DNA of 64,000 nucleotides from Bog-950 sp046329515 (GTDB taxonomy: Bacteria; Bacteroidota; Bacteroidia; Chitinophagales; LD1): positions 682,001-746,000 of the forward strand of contig JAXLUM010000002.1 of the NCBI GenBank assembly GCA_046329515.1. The letters run 5' to 3'. Under the pieces are notes generated by a model. That model saw only the letters and a list, made by a program, of their open reading frames with translations, was not told the origin of the DNA and did no database searches. Both the position numbers and the translations under genes were made by a program. Below, in pieces: positions 50,359 to 59,103 of this stretch (position 1 is the stretch's first letter; every line of letters begins with the position of its first letter).

Positions 50359-50918
50359 TATTTTAATCCTTTAAGGTAGTTGTAAAGCACTTCCCAATCG
50401 CGGGTTTCCAGTGCTATGTATTCCTTAAGCGTTTCACTGTTTCCGGTTACTTCAGTAGCGCCAAGGTTGCGCCCATCGTTCAACCAAATACATTTTGAGC
50501 CAAGGTTTTTGGCCAGCATAACATCCGTTATTCTATCGCCAATTACGAATGAATTTTTTAAGTCGTAATGGCCTTTCATGTAGGCCGTAAGCATACCTGT
50601 GCCCGGCTTACGTGTAGGAAGGTTCTCGTGCGGATATGATTTATCAATGAAAGCTTCAGCAAATTTTATCCCTTCGCCTTCAAACGTTTTCATTATAAAA
50701 TTCTGCACCTCCCAAAAATCAGCTTCAGGAAAATCTGCTGTGCCCAGCCCGTCCTGGTTGGTAACCATTACCAGTTCATAATCCAACTCGCGCGCTATGC
50801 GGCCCAGCCATTGAAATACGCCGGGATAGAACACCAGCTTGTGAAATTTTTCAATCTTAAAGTCATCCGTTTCCAGTATCAACGTACCATCGCGGTCAAT
50901 AAACAGAACCTTCTTCAT
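50358..50918 (-). CDS. HAD-family phosphatase, HisB N-terminal type (histidinol-phosphatase-like)
   Basis: A 186-residue HAD phosphatase with catalytic Asp8 and Asp10 in FIDRDGTLI, the conserved MVTNQDGLGT (51-60) and RKPGTGML (103-110), and NSFVIGDRITDVMLAKNLG, all as in the HisB histidinol-phosphatase domain. The equivalent of the zinc loop (PHENLPTRKP, 96-105) keeps a histidine but lacks the cysteines of enteric HisB. No other his gene is adjacent. A related heptose-bisphosphate phosphatase role (GmhB) is possible. It precedes the convergent terminator. Confidence 0.8.
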   Translation of the reverse strand: MKKVLFIDRDGTLILETDDFKIEKFHKLVFYPGVFQWLGRIARELDYELVMVTNQDGLGTADFPEADFWEVQNFIMKTFEGEGIKFAEAFIDKSYPHENLPTRKPGTGMLTAYMKGHYDLKNSFVIGDRITDVMLAKNLGSKCIWLNDGRNLGATEVTGNSETLKEYIALETRDWEVLYNYLKGLK

Positions 50919-50922
50919 GTTA

Positions 50923-52263
50923 TTAATAAGAGATTATTTTAATGCTTTTCATGCGCCGCAGTTGACTCTTTATAATTTTCTGCACTTCAAAATCATCCTC
51001 ATCTGCCTTTATCAGCTCTTTCAGCTTTTCAGGCACTGCATCGGTAAGTTCGGGGTTGTAATAGCCAAAGCCCTGGTAAACGTTGTTTTCAATCCATATT
51101 ACCGAGTGCTCATCAGGATGAATACCCTCTGCCACAATAAAGAAATTGGGGTGCTTGTATAAATAGCGGCGCGCTGCTTTTTCAATCATAGTGTTGTAGC
51201 TCTTTAAAGATTTCTGGTCAACACCTTTTTCTTTCATTTTTGAGCGTAGCGCAAACCAACCATGCAGGCTGTTTTCACGAATTATTTTACCTAAAACTTT
51301 ATTCGCTGTTGCCTTAGAGGAGAAGCGCAACATTAACTCACCCACTTCCCAGCTTAAAGGATGAATCTTGAGCTGATTAAACCCTTGCTCATCTTTTGAA
51401 AGAAATATGCCGTGGGTATAGGGTTGTATGCGGGGCTTCTTATTAAACTCGGGCTGATGCTTTTTTAATTCGCGGTAAGCCAGTAAACGCGCTGTAAGTT
51501 CATTACCGCTTAACTCATAATCTATACTGCGCACCAACTCAAACATGCGTTTGCGTTCCACCGAATCGGCCGGTGAAGAAAAATGCGAAATTACTTTGCG
51601 GCGAATGTTTTTTACGCCCTCCACAAACAGCACCTTCCCCACCTCATCGCGGTAGTAAAAAACCCCTGCATCTTCCGGCAGCTTTTCAATTTCTGCTTTT
51701 GATAAATAAGGTGGCAACAGGTCCACGTCAATACCGTGGTTCAATTCTATTTCAATGTATTTTGCTGAAGACGGCTTGGCGAGAATGGCTGCCAAAAGTT
51801 TAACTGTTGCTTCGGCATCGCCATAAGCGCGGTGGCGTGCATTAATTTCTATACCAAGGCTATCGCAAATGTTTCCCAGGCTATAGGAGTTGAAGCCGGG
51901 CACCACCCTGCGAGAAAGGTTAACTGTATCTAACTGGCGGCGGTTAAAATCAATACCCAGGCGTTTGAATTCCTGGCGTACCATACCAAAATCGAACTTC
52001 ACATTATGGGCTACAAAAATGGCCTCGTGCGTCATTTCCAAAAGGCGTTCATGAATGTCCTCAAAAGAGGGTGCGTCACTTACCATTTCCTGTGTTATGC
52101 CTGTTAGCTTGGTAACGTAGGGGTCAATTAAGCGCTTGGGGTTCAATAAGGTAGAAAAGGAATCCAGCACTTTTTCACCATCATACAGAAACACGGCCAC
52201 CTCAATTATGCGGTCCAGGCTGGGGCTTCCACCCGTAGTTTCAACGTCTATGATAGCATACAT
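50923..52263 (-). CDS. DnaQ-like 3'-5' exonuclease fused to GIY-YIG-like domain
   Basis: A 446-residue protein. The N-terminal DEDDh exonuclease (about 1-165) has Asp6 and Glu8 in IDVETTG, Asp91 in HNVKFDFGM, and His144 with Asp149 in HRAYGDAEA. A UvrC/Cho-like GIY-YIG domain (about 195-290) follows, where the signature reads GVF...FVEG, so it may be inactive. The remaining 150 residues are not recognised. The same fusion plan occurs in many Bacteroidota and resembles actinobacterial DnaQ-UvrC fusions. Its start lies four bases from the HisB-type start region and the two genes may share a transcript. Confidence 0.85.
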   Translation of the reverse strand: MYAIIDVETTGGSPSLDRIIEVAVFLYDGEKVLDSFSTLLNPKRLIDPYVTKLTGITQEMVSDAPSFEDIHERLLEMTHEAIFVAHNVKFDFGMVRQEFKRLGIDFNRRQLDTVNLSRRVVPGFNSYSLGNICDSLGIEINARHRAYGDAEATVKLLAAILAKPSSAKYIEIELNHGIDVDLLPPYLSKAEIEKLPEDAGVFYYRDEVGKVLFVEGVKNIRRKVISHFSSPADSVERKRMFELVRSIDYELSGNELTARLLAYRELKKHQPEFNKKPRIQPYTHGIFLSKDEQGFNQLKIHPLSWEVGELMLRFSSKATANKVLGKIIRENSLHGWFALRSKMKEKGVDQKSLKSYNTMIEKAARRYLYKHPNFFIVAEGIHPDEHSVIWIENNVYQGFGYYNPELTDAVPEKLKELIKADEDDFEVQKIIKSQLRRMKSIKIISY

Positions 52264-52371
52264 GCAGCGTGAAAATAGAAATAATGGCAGTTTGTAGAAC
52301 TATTGCTTATGCAAAAGAATGCCCGAAGCAGAAGAAAACTGAATAAGACCGCTTTTTGCTATACTCGTGCT

Positions 52372-52983
52372 GTGAAAAGCCTTTGGATAATAGCCTTTTT
52401 AACGCTTACCCTCTCTGCCTCAGCGCAGTTAATGGTAGAAGATACCAGCACCAATGAGCCTTTTTTTAAAGCCAAAAAATTCAACAGCCGGGCTTATGTA
52501 GGGGTTGATGCCGGTGTTGGGCAGGTGTATAAGGGCAAGGCGGGAATGAACATTGGCTTTAGCCTGAACTGGGTGGTTAACCACAAGTTTGTGGTAAGCG
52601 CGCGCTACCAAACCCCCAGCCTGCAAATTGATGTGCAGCCAACGGTGGTGCCTTATTACAACAACCCCATTTACTTAAGGCATCATTTTGCCGGGCTAGC
52701 GTTTAGCTACATCTTTTTTGAACGTAAACTTTTTAGCCTGCAACCGGAACTGTGTGCAGGTTGGGCCTCAGCTAAATTTGAGTGGCCAAAAGATATGAAC
52801 CAGCGGAAGGATTGGGGGGCGGTTATACCTGCGGTATACGCCATTTACAATGCAACACCTTATTTTCGCTTAGGAGCAGGGCTAAGCTACAAGGCCGTAT
52901 TCGGCCCACAGCTTTATGGTTTAAAAGCTATGGACCTTAGCGGCGTTAACGGTGTTATCTTTTTCCGGGTAGGAACTTTCTAA
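52372..52983 (+). CDS. Predicted outer-membrane beta-barrel protein
   Basis: A 203-residue protein from the GTG at 52372, which gives signal peptide MKSLWIIAFLTLTLSASAQ; a TTG or ATG further upstream would add residues without signal-peptide character. The mature part is strand-rich with an aromatic pattern (YVGVDAGVGQVYKGKAGMNI, FSLQPELCAGWASAKF), typical of small outer-membrane barrels. No named family is recognised. It converges on mscL with three bases between stops. Confidence 0.65.
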   Translation: MKSLWIIAFLTLTLSASAQLMVEDTSTNEPFFKAKKFNSRAYVGVDAGVGQVYKGKAGMNIGFSLNWVVNHKFVVSARYQTPSLQIDVQPTVVPYYNNPIYLRHHFAGLAFSYIFFERKLFSLQPELCAGWASAKFEWPKDMNQRKDWGAVIPAVYAIYNATPYFRLGAGLSYKAVFGPQLYGLKAMDLSGVNGVIFFRVGTF

Positions 52984-52985
52984 GC

Positions 52986-53330
52986 TTAAGAGGTCTTCTC
53001 TTTTACTGTTTCAGGGCGCAGCTTGTTTATCACTTTTATCATCATAAAAATGGCCAGCGCAATAATTAAGAAGTTGAAACAGTTTTGTATGAATGAGCCA
53101 TATTTTACAGCTACTTCGGCCACATTGTTAGCAGCATCTGCAGGCTTTAATGTCAATTTTAAATCGGTAAAAGTTACACCGCCAATTACATAGCCTATTG
53201 GTGGCATTATAACATCGTTAACCATGGAGTTAACTATTTTACCAAACTCAGCGCCAATGATTATACCAATGGCCATATCTAATACGTTCCCTTTAAGGGC
53301 AAACTCTTTAAATTCTTCTTTAAAGCCCAT
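52986..53330 (-). CDS. mscL: Large-conductance mechanosensitive channel MscL
   Basis: A 114-residue channel that opens under membrane tension to release solutes during osmotic downshift. The N-terminal helix and TM1 (FKEFALKGNVLDMAIGIIIG, then AEFGKIVNSMVNDVIMPPIG) match MscL closely, including the pore-lining glycines. TM2 is at about 78-102 (IQNCFNFLIIALAIFMMIKV) and a short charged tail ends KEKTS. The periplasmic loop is short. It is monocistronic. Confidence 0.95.
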   Translation of the reverse strand: MGFKEEFKEFALKGNVLDMAIGIIIGAEFGKIVNSMVNDVIMPPIGYVIGGVTFTDLKLTLKPADAANNVAEVAVKYGSFIQNCFNFLIIALAIFMMIKVINKLRPETVKEKTS

Positions 53331-53436
53331 AACTTAAGTTTTAGGTGGTTGAATAATTACAGCTAAGATAAAAGTTTATGCAGGTATAGAAAGAAGAATA
53401 ATATGAACTTTCTCAACAGCTTTGGCTGTCCGTACT

Positions 53437-54231
53437 TCATATTTTTTCAAGATTGGTGGTGGTTATCCAGCCAATCTTTCCGTCGGCCAAGCGTATTTTG
53501 TTCCATTCGCCTACCTTATCAAGCAGCAGGAACTTAATTCCTTCGTGAAGCTGGAAGGCATTATTCGCGGCGCCATCGGGAGCTGTTTTAGCATAAGTGT
53601 TTTCAGTAATAAGCACGGCATAGCCCGAGTCGTGAACATTATTATGCTGCCAACGCCATAAAAACACAAAGGTTAACGATAGTAATAGCAGTACCACGCC
53701 GGCAAAACGAGGGATGCTGCGGTAGCGCTCCATAAATAAAAAGGCTGCAAAGGCAACAAATGCCAACCACATGCAGGCCATGGCTGCAACAGCCCATGCT
53801 CTAGCGCTTTGCGAACAAACCAAATCATTACACCAGCGCACTACGCCCAATTGAGGCACGGGTGTTACTTTATCTATGGCATGGCTTTGCGCAAGCCTAA
53901 GGTTGTGTATGATGTCTTCATCTTCGGGTGCAAGGCGGGCGGCGCGTTCGTAGTTAACAATGGCCTTGCCAAGGTTGTTCAATTTGTAATAGCTATTGCC
54001 AAGGTTGTAGTACACTTCAGGTGTAGTTGCCCCCTGCTTAAGCAGTTTCTCGTATGCCGCAGCGGCTTCAGCAAATTGATTTTGCTTATACAGTTGAGCA
54101 GCACTTTGATAAAGTTGTGTTGCCGTTTGCGAGAAAGCGAATTGCGCTATCAAAAGAAAAAGCAAAAAGGTGCATGCCCTTTTCGCAGAGACCAATAATG
54201 CCTTGTTTACTATGTTCAAACCGCGCATCAT
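53437..54231 (-). CDS. batE: BatE, TPR and SH3-like domain protein
   Basis: A 264-residue protein with signal sequence, TPR units (about 40-110: YQSAAQLYKQNQFAEAAAAYE, YYNLGNSYYKLNNLGKAIVN), two membrane helices (about 145-195) and a C-terminal SH3-like domain (ITENTYAKTAPDG..., WNKIRLADGKIGWI). This is the plan of BatE, last gene of the Bat operon. Its start overlaps the batD stop (ATGA). It should face the periplasm and bind another Bat protein. Confidence 0.87.
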   Translation of the reverse strand: MMRGLNIVNKALLVSAKRACTFLLFLLIAQFAFSQTATQLYQSAAQLYKQNQFAEAAAAYEKLLKQGATTPEVYYNLGNSYYKLNNLGKAIVNYERAARLAPEDEDIIHNLRLAQSHAIDKVTPVPQLGVVRWCNDLVCSQSARAWAVAAMACMWLAFVAFAAFLFMERYRSIPRFAGVVLLLLSLTFVFLWRWQHNNVHDSGYAVLITENTYAKTAPDGAANNAFQLHEGIKFLLLDKVGEWNKIRLADGKIGWITTTNLEKI

Positions 54232-56132
54232 TTTTTAATCTCGTTTTCTAAATCAGCCATCAAATTCATAGCCACATCGTAATTCTGCTTCATTTGGCCG
54301 CCTTCGCCAACAGGGCTATACAATGCAATTTCACAAGTGTTTATCAGGTCTTTCAGTTTACCAATCAAGTCTGCGCTTACGCCTTTCGCCAATAGTTTTT
54401 CTTCTACGTTGTCTTTGCTTAAAGCGGCCATGTCCATCGTCAGCTTATCGCCTAAATAGCCCCAAACCGAACGGCTTACCTCATTGTAGAAATTGTTTTT
54501 GTCGTTAGCTGCCAGGTATTTTTCAGCAACCGTTAAGCGGGCCTTAGCCTGCTTTAGCGCCCTACGGCGTTTTGTACCGATTACATCCGCTGCAAGGGAA
54601 TCGTTGCGGCGTTTTACTGCCACCAGTGCCAAAAACAACAATACAGGAGTGCCGTATGCTGCTACAAAACCAGCCGTACCAAATAAAGTATCTCCTGAAA
54701 AATCGGGTGTGTTGGTTTTTATATAGCGTATATCCTTGCCTAATACCACTACATCCTTGCGCTTCAACTCTTCTGTAGTAACTGTTGTTGTTTGCTTGGG
54801 CTCACCGGTTACTTTAAGCGCGTATTCAGGTGATTTAATTGTTACATACTTACCACTTGCCGGATCAAAGAAAGAGAAGCTTTGCGGTTGAATGGTATAA
54901 TCACCGGGTTGGCGTGGCACCAACAGAAAGTCGTACTGCTTGCTGCCGTTCATACCAATAGCGCTATTGGTTATATTCTCTTTAACCTTTGGATCATAGG
55001 CCTCAAACTCTTTCGGAAAATTAACGGCCGGAGCTTCTACCATTTTTAAATTTCCGCTACCTGAAATCTTCATAGTGTAGGTAACAGGCTCATCGGTTTT
55101 AACTTCTTTGGTTGAAAGATTGGTTTCAAAACTGTATTTGCCTACTGCGCCCGAATAATCCGAAGGCTTATCCTGCTCCGGTAAATCTTTTACTTCCAGC
55201 GTAGCCTGGTTGGTTTTTAACTCCATGTCAAAAGGCTGCACACCTCCACCAAACACATCAAAGGGGTTTCTTGAACCCAACATTACCTGAAGGTTCGCTA
55301 CCGCTTCTATTGGCGATACGCTTAACGCACCCGCCCGCTGAGGATATAAATTGTATTGCAGAATTTCAGCAGTGTGGTATTGCTTACCGTTTAATGTTTC
55401 AATTTTCTGCTTGCGCTTTGGGTCAAGCTCTACTTCCTGGCTCCAAAAACCATCAAACGAAGGGGCTTTGGTTACATTAAAGCCCGCCATGTTTTGCCTG
55501 TAATACAGCTTGTATGTTGCTGTAAGCATTTCGCCTTTATAAACGGAGTTCTTACTCAGCTCCAAACGAATGATGAAGTCATCTTTAAATCGTTTCTGCA
55601 ATTCCTCTTTAGAATATTCCTGGGGCTGTTGCTGTTGAAAGAAGGGATCCTGAAAAGGGTCCTGCATCATACCAAAGGGGTCATATGGATCGTACTGGCG
55701 TTGGGCCTGTTGGCGCTGTTGCTGGGCCACTGCTTTGGTAACGGTTACCGTAAGTTCATTGCTTTCCATGGTTACCCCATCAATAGCAATGCTCGCCTTG
55801 CCGATTTTAAACGTGCCTTCCTTTTTAGGTTTTAGCACATAACTAAATGTAATGGCTTCTGATTTTTTGCCATTAATATTCATTTGCTCGGTAAAGGGGT
55901 TAGGGCCCGACACTACAGTAAAATCAGTAAAGGCAGGCGTTTTGATACCACCGCGTATGGCGCCATTTAATTTGAAATCAATTTGGAAGCTTTGATTAAC
56001 GGGAACGCTTGATGGCCCTGTTAAAGAAAACTGCACCTGCGCAAAAGCCACTGCGCTGCAAACCCACAATAGCAGCAACAGTGCCGCCCTTAGCGCCGCC
56101 TTATTCTGGAGTATGGGTTTAGTGGTAATCAT
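54228..56132 (-). CDS. batD: BatD, BatD-family oxygen-tolerance protein
   Basis: A 634-residue protein from the ATG at 56132, with signal peptide and repeated Ig-like strands (QVQFSLTGPSSVPVNQSFQI; KTDEPVTYTMKISGSGNLKM). A C-terminal membrane helix lies near residues 490-510 (GFVAAYGTPVLLFLALVAV), with a cytoplasmic helical end. The first Ig-like segment and the length are typical of BatD, the largest of the Bat proteins. It is translationally coupled to batE by overlapping stop and start. An insert rich in Gln (QQQRQQAQRQYDPYDPFGM) near 130-155 is a low-complexity linker. Confidence 0.88.
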   Translation of the reverse strand: MITTKPILQNKAALRAALLLLLWVCSAVAFAQVQFSLTGPSSVPVNQSFQIDFKLNGAIRGGIKTPAFTDFTVVSGPNPFTEQMNINGKKSEAITFSYVLKPKKEGTFKIGKASIAIDGVTMESNELTVTVTKAVAQQQRQQAQRQYDPYDPFGMMQDPFQDPFFQQQQPQEYSKEELQKRFKDDFIIRLELSKNSVYKGEMLTATYKLYYRQNMAGFNVTKAPSFDGFWSQEVELDPKRKQKIETLNGKQYHTAEILQYNLYPQRAGALSVSPIEAVANLQVMLGSRNPFDVFGGGVQPFDMELKTNQATLEVKDLPEQDKPSDYSGAVGKYSFETNLSTKEVKTDEPVTYTMKISGSGNLKMVEAPAVNFPKEFEAYDPKVKENITNSAIGMNGSKQYDFLLVPRQPGDYTIQPQSFSFFDPASGKYVTIKSPEYALKVTGEPKQTTTVTTEELKRKDVVVLGKDIRYIKTNTPDFSGDTLFGTAGFVAAYGTPVLLFLALVAVKRRNDSLAADVIGTKRRRALKQAKARLTVAEKYLAANDKNNFYNEVSRSVWGYLGDKLTMDMAALSKDNVEEKLLAKGVSADLIGKLKDLINTCEIALYSPVGEGGQMKQNYDVAMNLMADLENEIKK

Positions 56133-56228
56133 TCTATGCTGCAAAATTCTACAACTCCTACGTATAGTCAATAGTAAAGTGGCGGGCTTAAATTTTTTTC
56201 ACACTATACCGGCCTTATAGGGGGCAAA

Positions 56229-56990
56229 TTACCAGTCTTTCTCAATCTTAATAGGGGCAACCTTCATTTGCTTCTGCTGCATTTTCTGGTTGGTCTTTTG
56301 CTCCTCGTTGGCTATGGCCTGCAAAATCTGCTCGGCATCGTTCTTATTCAGCTTGGGCTGTTGACCGGCATTTTGTTGTTTTTGCTTTTCGTCGTTTTGC
56401 TTTTGCTGCTGATTTTTATCGTTTTTACTCTGCTGCTGTTTGTCGTCCTGTTTCTGTTGTTGCTTGTTTTTCTGGTTGTTTTGGCCACCACCGCCACCCT
56501 GGTTTTTCTGGCGCAGCATTTCATTGGCATAAGCCAGGTTGTAGCGGGTATCCGCATCCTTAGGGTTTAATTTCAGGGCTTCTTTATAGGCTTTTGCCGC
56601 TTCTTCCCAATTAGGTGTTTTAGCTTTTGCATAACTGTTGCCCAGATTATGATAGGCCTTAGCACGAACTAATGAATCAGGATTGGTTTTTGCCGAAAGC
56701 TCAAACCACTTAGCGGCGGTGTCATACCTGCCCTGCTGGTAAATGGCATCGCCTAAATTAAAAGTAGCCACCGGGGCATTGTTTTCCTTATCCAGCGCCT
56801 TCTTGTACTGTGCTTCTGCATCGGCAGCATTACTAAAGCTGTCTATTTGAAACAGCTTGTTACCCTCGCGTATATCTCTTTTGTATGGCACTGATGTAAA
56901 CGGAATATTGATTTGCTGCGCCAACAGCGCAAGGTGCAGAAAAAGCATTCCCGCACTTAGTAACAGATATTTACTGATTGCCGCCCTCAT
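56229..56990 (-). CDS. batC: BatC, TPR-repeat protein
   Basis: A 253-residue protein with a signal peptide (cleavage near LALLAQ) and TPR units at about 55-160 (PVATFNLGDAIYQQGRYDTA, AKAYHNLGNSYAKAKTPNWE, AAKAYKEALKLNPKDADTRY). A long Gln/Lys/Asn-rich segment (about 165-225) leads to a helical end. This is the plan of BatC, which scaffolds other Bat proteins. It starts two bases before the batB stop and lies about 95 bases ahead of batD. Confidence 0.85.
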   Translation of the reverse strand: MRAAISKYLLLSAGMLFLHLALLAQQINIPFTSVPYKRDIREGNKLFQIDSFSNAADAEAQYKKALDKENNAPVATFNLGDAIYQQGRYDTAAKWFELSAKTNPDSLVRAKAYHNLGNSYAKAKTPNWEEAAKAYKEALKLNPKDADTRYNLAYANEMLRQKNQGGGGGQNNQKNKQQQKQDDKQQQSKNDKNQQQKQNDEKQKQQNAGQQPKLNKNDAEQILQAIANEEQKTNQKMQQKQMKVAPIKIEKDW

Positions 56991-56992
56991 GC

Positions 56993-58084
56993 TTATACAT
57001 TAAACCTCCACGTAAATTTCTTTTCTGTTAACCACCAATCTAAAACCAACAGTAAAGCCGCTGTAAGTAAGCACCAAATAAACTGGTCATCATAATCCGT
57101 AAACACTACATCTTCCAAACTTTTGCTGCCCAGGCCGCCAAGGTCTTTCAATATTGATTCAATTTCCTGTTTGCCGCTGCTCATAGCGTAATACTTACCA
57201 TTGCCCTTTGCAGCAACCTCCTGCAGCATTTCGGCATTCATTTTTGAAAGCACTACATTATTCTGCTCATCCCGTTTAAAATCAGTGCCCATAGGTATAG
57301 GCGAACCTTTATCACTACCTACGCCAATGGTGTAAATTTTAATTCCCTCTTTAACTGCTGCTGCAATGGCCTCATCGGTTCCCCCCTCATTATCCTCTCC
57401 ATCGCTTATTATAATTAAGGCCTTGTGCTTGTCTTCTCCCTGCACAAAGCTTTCGCGTGCATGGTCTACCGCCTCAGCAATATTAGTGCCCTGGGTAGGC
57501 ATCATATTAGTGTTGATGGTTTTAAGGTACATGCGTGCCGCACTATAATCAACCGTTAGCGGCATTTGCAAATAGGCGCGGCCGGCAAACACAATCATGC
57601 CTAAACGGTCGTTGCTCAGCTCTTCAATAAAGTTGCTGATGAAGTTTTTTGAGCGGGCGAGCCTTGAAATTTTAGTATCGTCCTCGCTGAGCATGGAGTT
57701 AGAAACATCCAGCGCTATTATTACATCAATGCCCTGGCGCTTTACTTTTTCCTGTTTGGTGCCTACCTGCGGATTGGCAAAGCCTATAACTATAAATTCA
57801 AAAGCCAATGTAGCCAGTATAAACTTCAGAATTTGTTTGCCTACAGAGGCATCTGCCATTAGTTGCTTAATAAGGTTGGGATTACCGAACTGCTTAATTT
57901 TTTTTGCCTTCCAGGCCTGACCCAAAACAAAAAAGAGTATTAAAGGCAGCAGCAGCATTAGGCCCCATAAATAAACAGGGTGTTCGTACCGAAAGGCTTC
58001 CTCACGCATTAGCAAAAGCGCCGCTATAACCGGTATAAGCAACACCAGCAACCAAAGATATTTTATGTTGTTATCCTTAGCCAT
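56993..58084 (-). CDS. batB: BatB, VWA-domain membrane protein
   Basis: A 363-residue protein with two N-terminal helices (about 8-25, 35-55), a further helix near 80-100, a von Willebrand factor A domain (about 110-310), and a C-terminal helix. The metal-ion-dependent adhesion site is DVSNSMLSEDD near residue 126, with the later TNIAEAVDHA and ISDGEDNEGG. This is the plan of BatB, whose domain faces the periplasm. It directly follows batA (four bases apart). Confidence 0.9.
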   Translation of the reverse strand: MAKDNNIKYLWLLVLLIPVIAALLLMREEAFRYEHPVYLWGLMLLLPLILFFVLGQAWKAKKIKQFGNPNLIKQLMADASVGKQILKFILATLAFEFIVIGFANPQVGTKQEKVKRQGIDVIIALDVSNSMLSEDDTKISRLARSKNFISNFIEELSNDRLGMIVFAGRAYLQMPLTVDYSAARMYLKTINTNMMPTQGTNIAEAVDHARESFVQGEDKHKALIIISDGEDNEGGTDEAIAAAVKEGIKIYTIGVGSDKGSPIPMGTDFKRDEQNNVVLSKMNAEMLQEVAAKGNGKYYAMSSGKQEIESILKDLGGLGSKSLEDVVFTDYDDQFIWCLLTAALLLVLDWWLTEKKFTWRFNV

Positions 58085-58088
58085 GCCT

Positions 58089-59102
58089 TTACGGAATTGA
58101 ACGGGTTACCAGGTATTTCAAAAGCAGTTCTATAAATACTAAGGCTGCAGCTATCAACGCAAACACGTGAAATTTTTCTGTTTTGCGTTCAAAGGCGCTC
58201 ACTTCAATTTTTGTTTTTTCCAGCTTATCAATCTGCTGATAAATTTCTTTCAGGCGGTCATTGTTATCGGCCCTGAAGTATTTGCCGCCGGTTTTTTTGG
58301 CTATGTCTTTTAGCAGGGGCTCATCAATTTGTACCGGAGCCCGGTCGAACACCAGTGTGCCATTGGGCATCATTCCTACAGGGGTAATAGCATCGCCGTT
58401 TGAACCTATACCTATGGTATACACGCGCACGCCATAGTGCATAGCAATATCACAAGCAGTCATAGGCGCTACCATGCCACGGTTGTTTACACCATCAGTC
58501 ATCAGTATAACCACCTTGCTTTTAGCTTCTGACTCAATTAAACGTTGAACGGATGTAGCCAGACCCATACCAATAGCAGTACCATCTTCAAGCAAACCGT
58601 TCTTAATTTCCTTCAGTTGCTTTTTGATTATAGCATGGTCAACCGTTACAGGACACTGCGTAAAACTTTCGCCAGAAAAAATTACGAGACCAATGCGGTC
58701 GTGCGGGCGGCCTTCAATAAAATCACTGGCTTCTTTTTTTGCCGCTTCCAAACGATTGGGCTCAAAATCCTTTGCCAGCATTGAAGTAGAAACGTCCAGC
58801 GCAAGCACTATATCAATACCCTCAGTAGAAACTTTCTCTTCATCGTACATAGTTTGCGGACGGGCAAGAGCTATAACCAGAAATAGAATAGCCGCTACGC
58901 GCAACAAGGGCAACAGGCGTTTAATAATGGCCTTTAAGGGATGCTCAAACCCTTTAAAGGAACGAAGTGAAGAAATAGTAAGCAGGGCATGTTCCTTACG
59001 CGAACGGAAATACCACCATACCACAGACAGCAGCAACACCAGTGGTATAAACCACAGCACCCACTTATAGGCAAATGATATTTCGGTTAAATGCTTAAAC
59101 AC
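58089..59102 (-). CDS. batA: BatA, VWA-domain membrane protein
   Basis: A 337-residue protein with a GTG start, N-terminal helices (about 12-30, 60-80), a VWA domain (about 90-290) and a C-terminal helix (about 310-330). The adhesion site is ALDVSTSMLAKDF near 100, with GTAIGMGLATSV and LMTDGVNNRG completing it. It is a paralogue of batB (same order, ALDVSTSM versus ALDVSNSM). It lies one base after the stop of the 320-residue gene. Confidence 0.9.
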   Translation of the reverse strand: MFKHLTEISFAYKWVLWFIPLVLLLSVVWWYFRSRKEHALLTISSLRSFKGFEHPLKAIIKRLLPLLRVAAILFLVIALARPQTMYDEEKVSTEGIDIVLALDVSTSMLAKDFEPNRLEAAKKEASDFIEGRPHDRIGLVIFSGESFTQCPVTVDHAIIKKQLKEIKNGLLEDGTAIGMGLATSVQRLIESEAKSKVVILMTDGVNNRGMVAPMTACDIAMHYGVRVYTIGIGSNGDAITPVGMMPNGTLVFDRAPVQIDEPLLKDIAKKTGGKYFRADNNDRLKEIYQQIDKLEKTKIEVSAFERKTEKFHVFALIAAALVFIELLLKYLVTRSIP

Positions 59103-59103
59103 T

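Noticed and set aside
18454..56221. The 13-mer CACACTATACCGG present near 18454 and near 56205
   Set aside because: Dozens of shared 13-mers are expected by chance in 64 kb, and no wider similarity surrounds the two copies.
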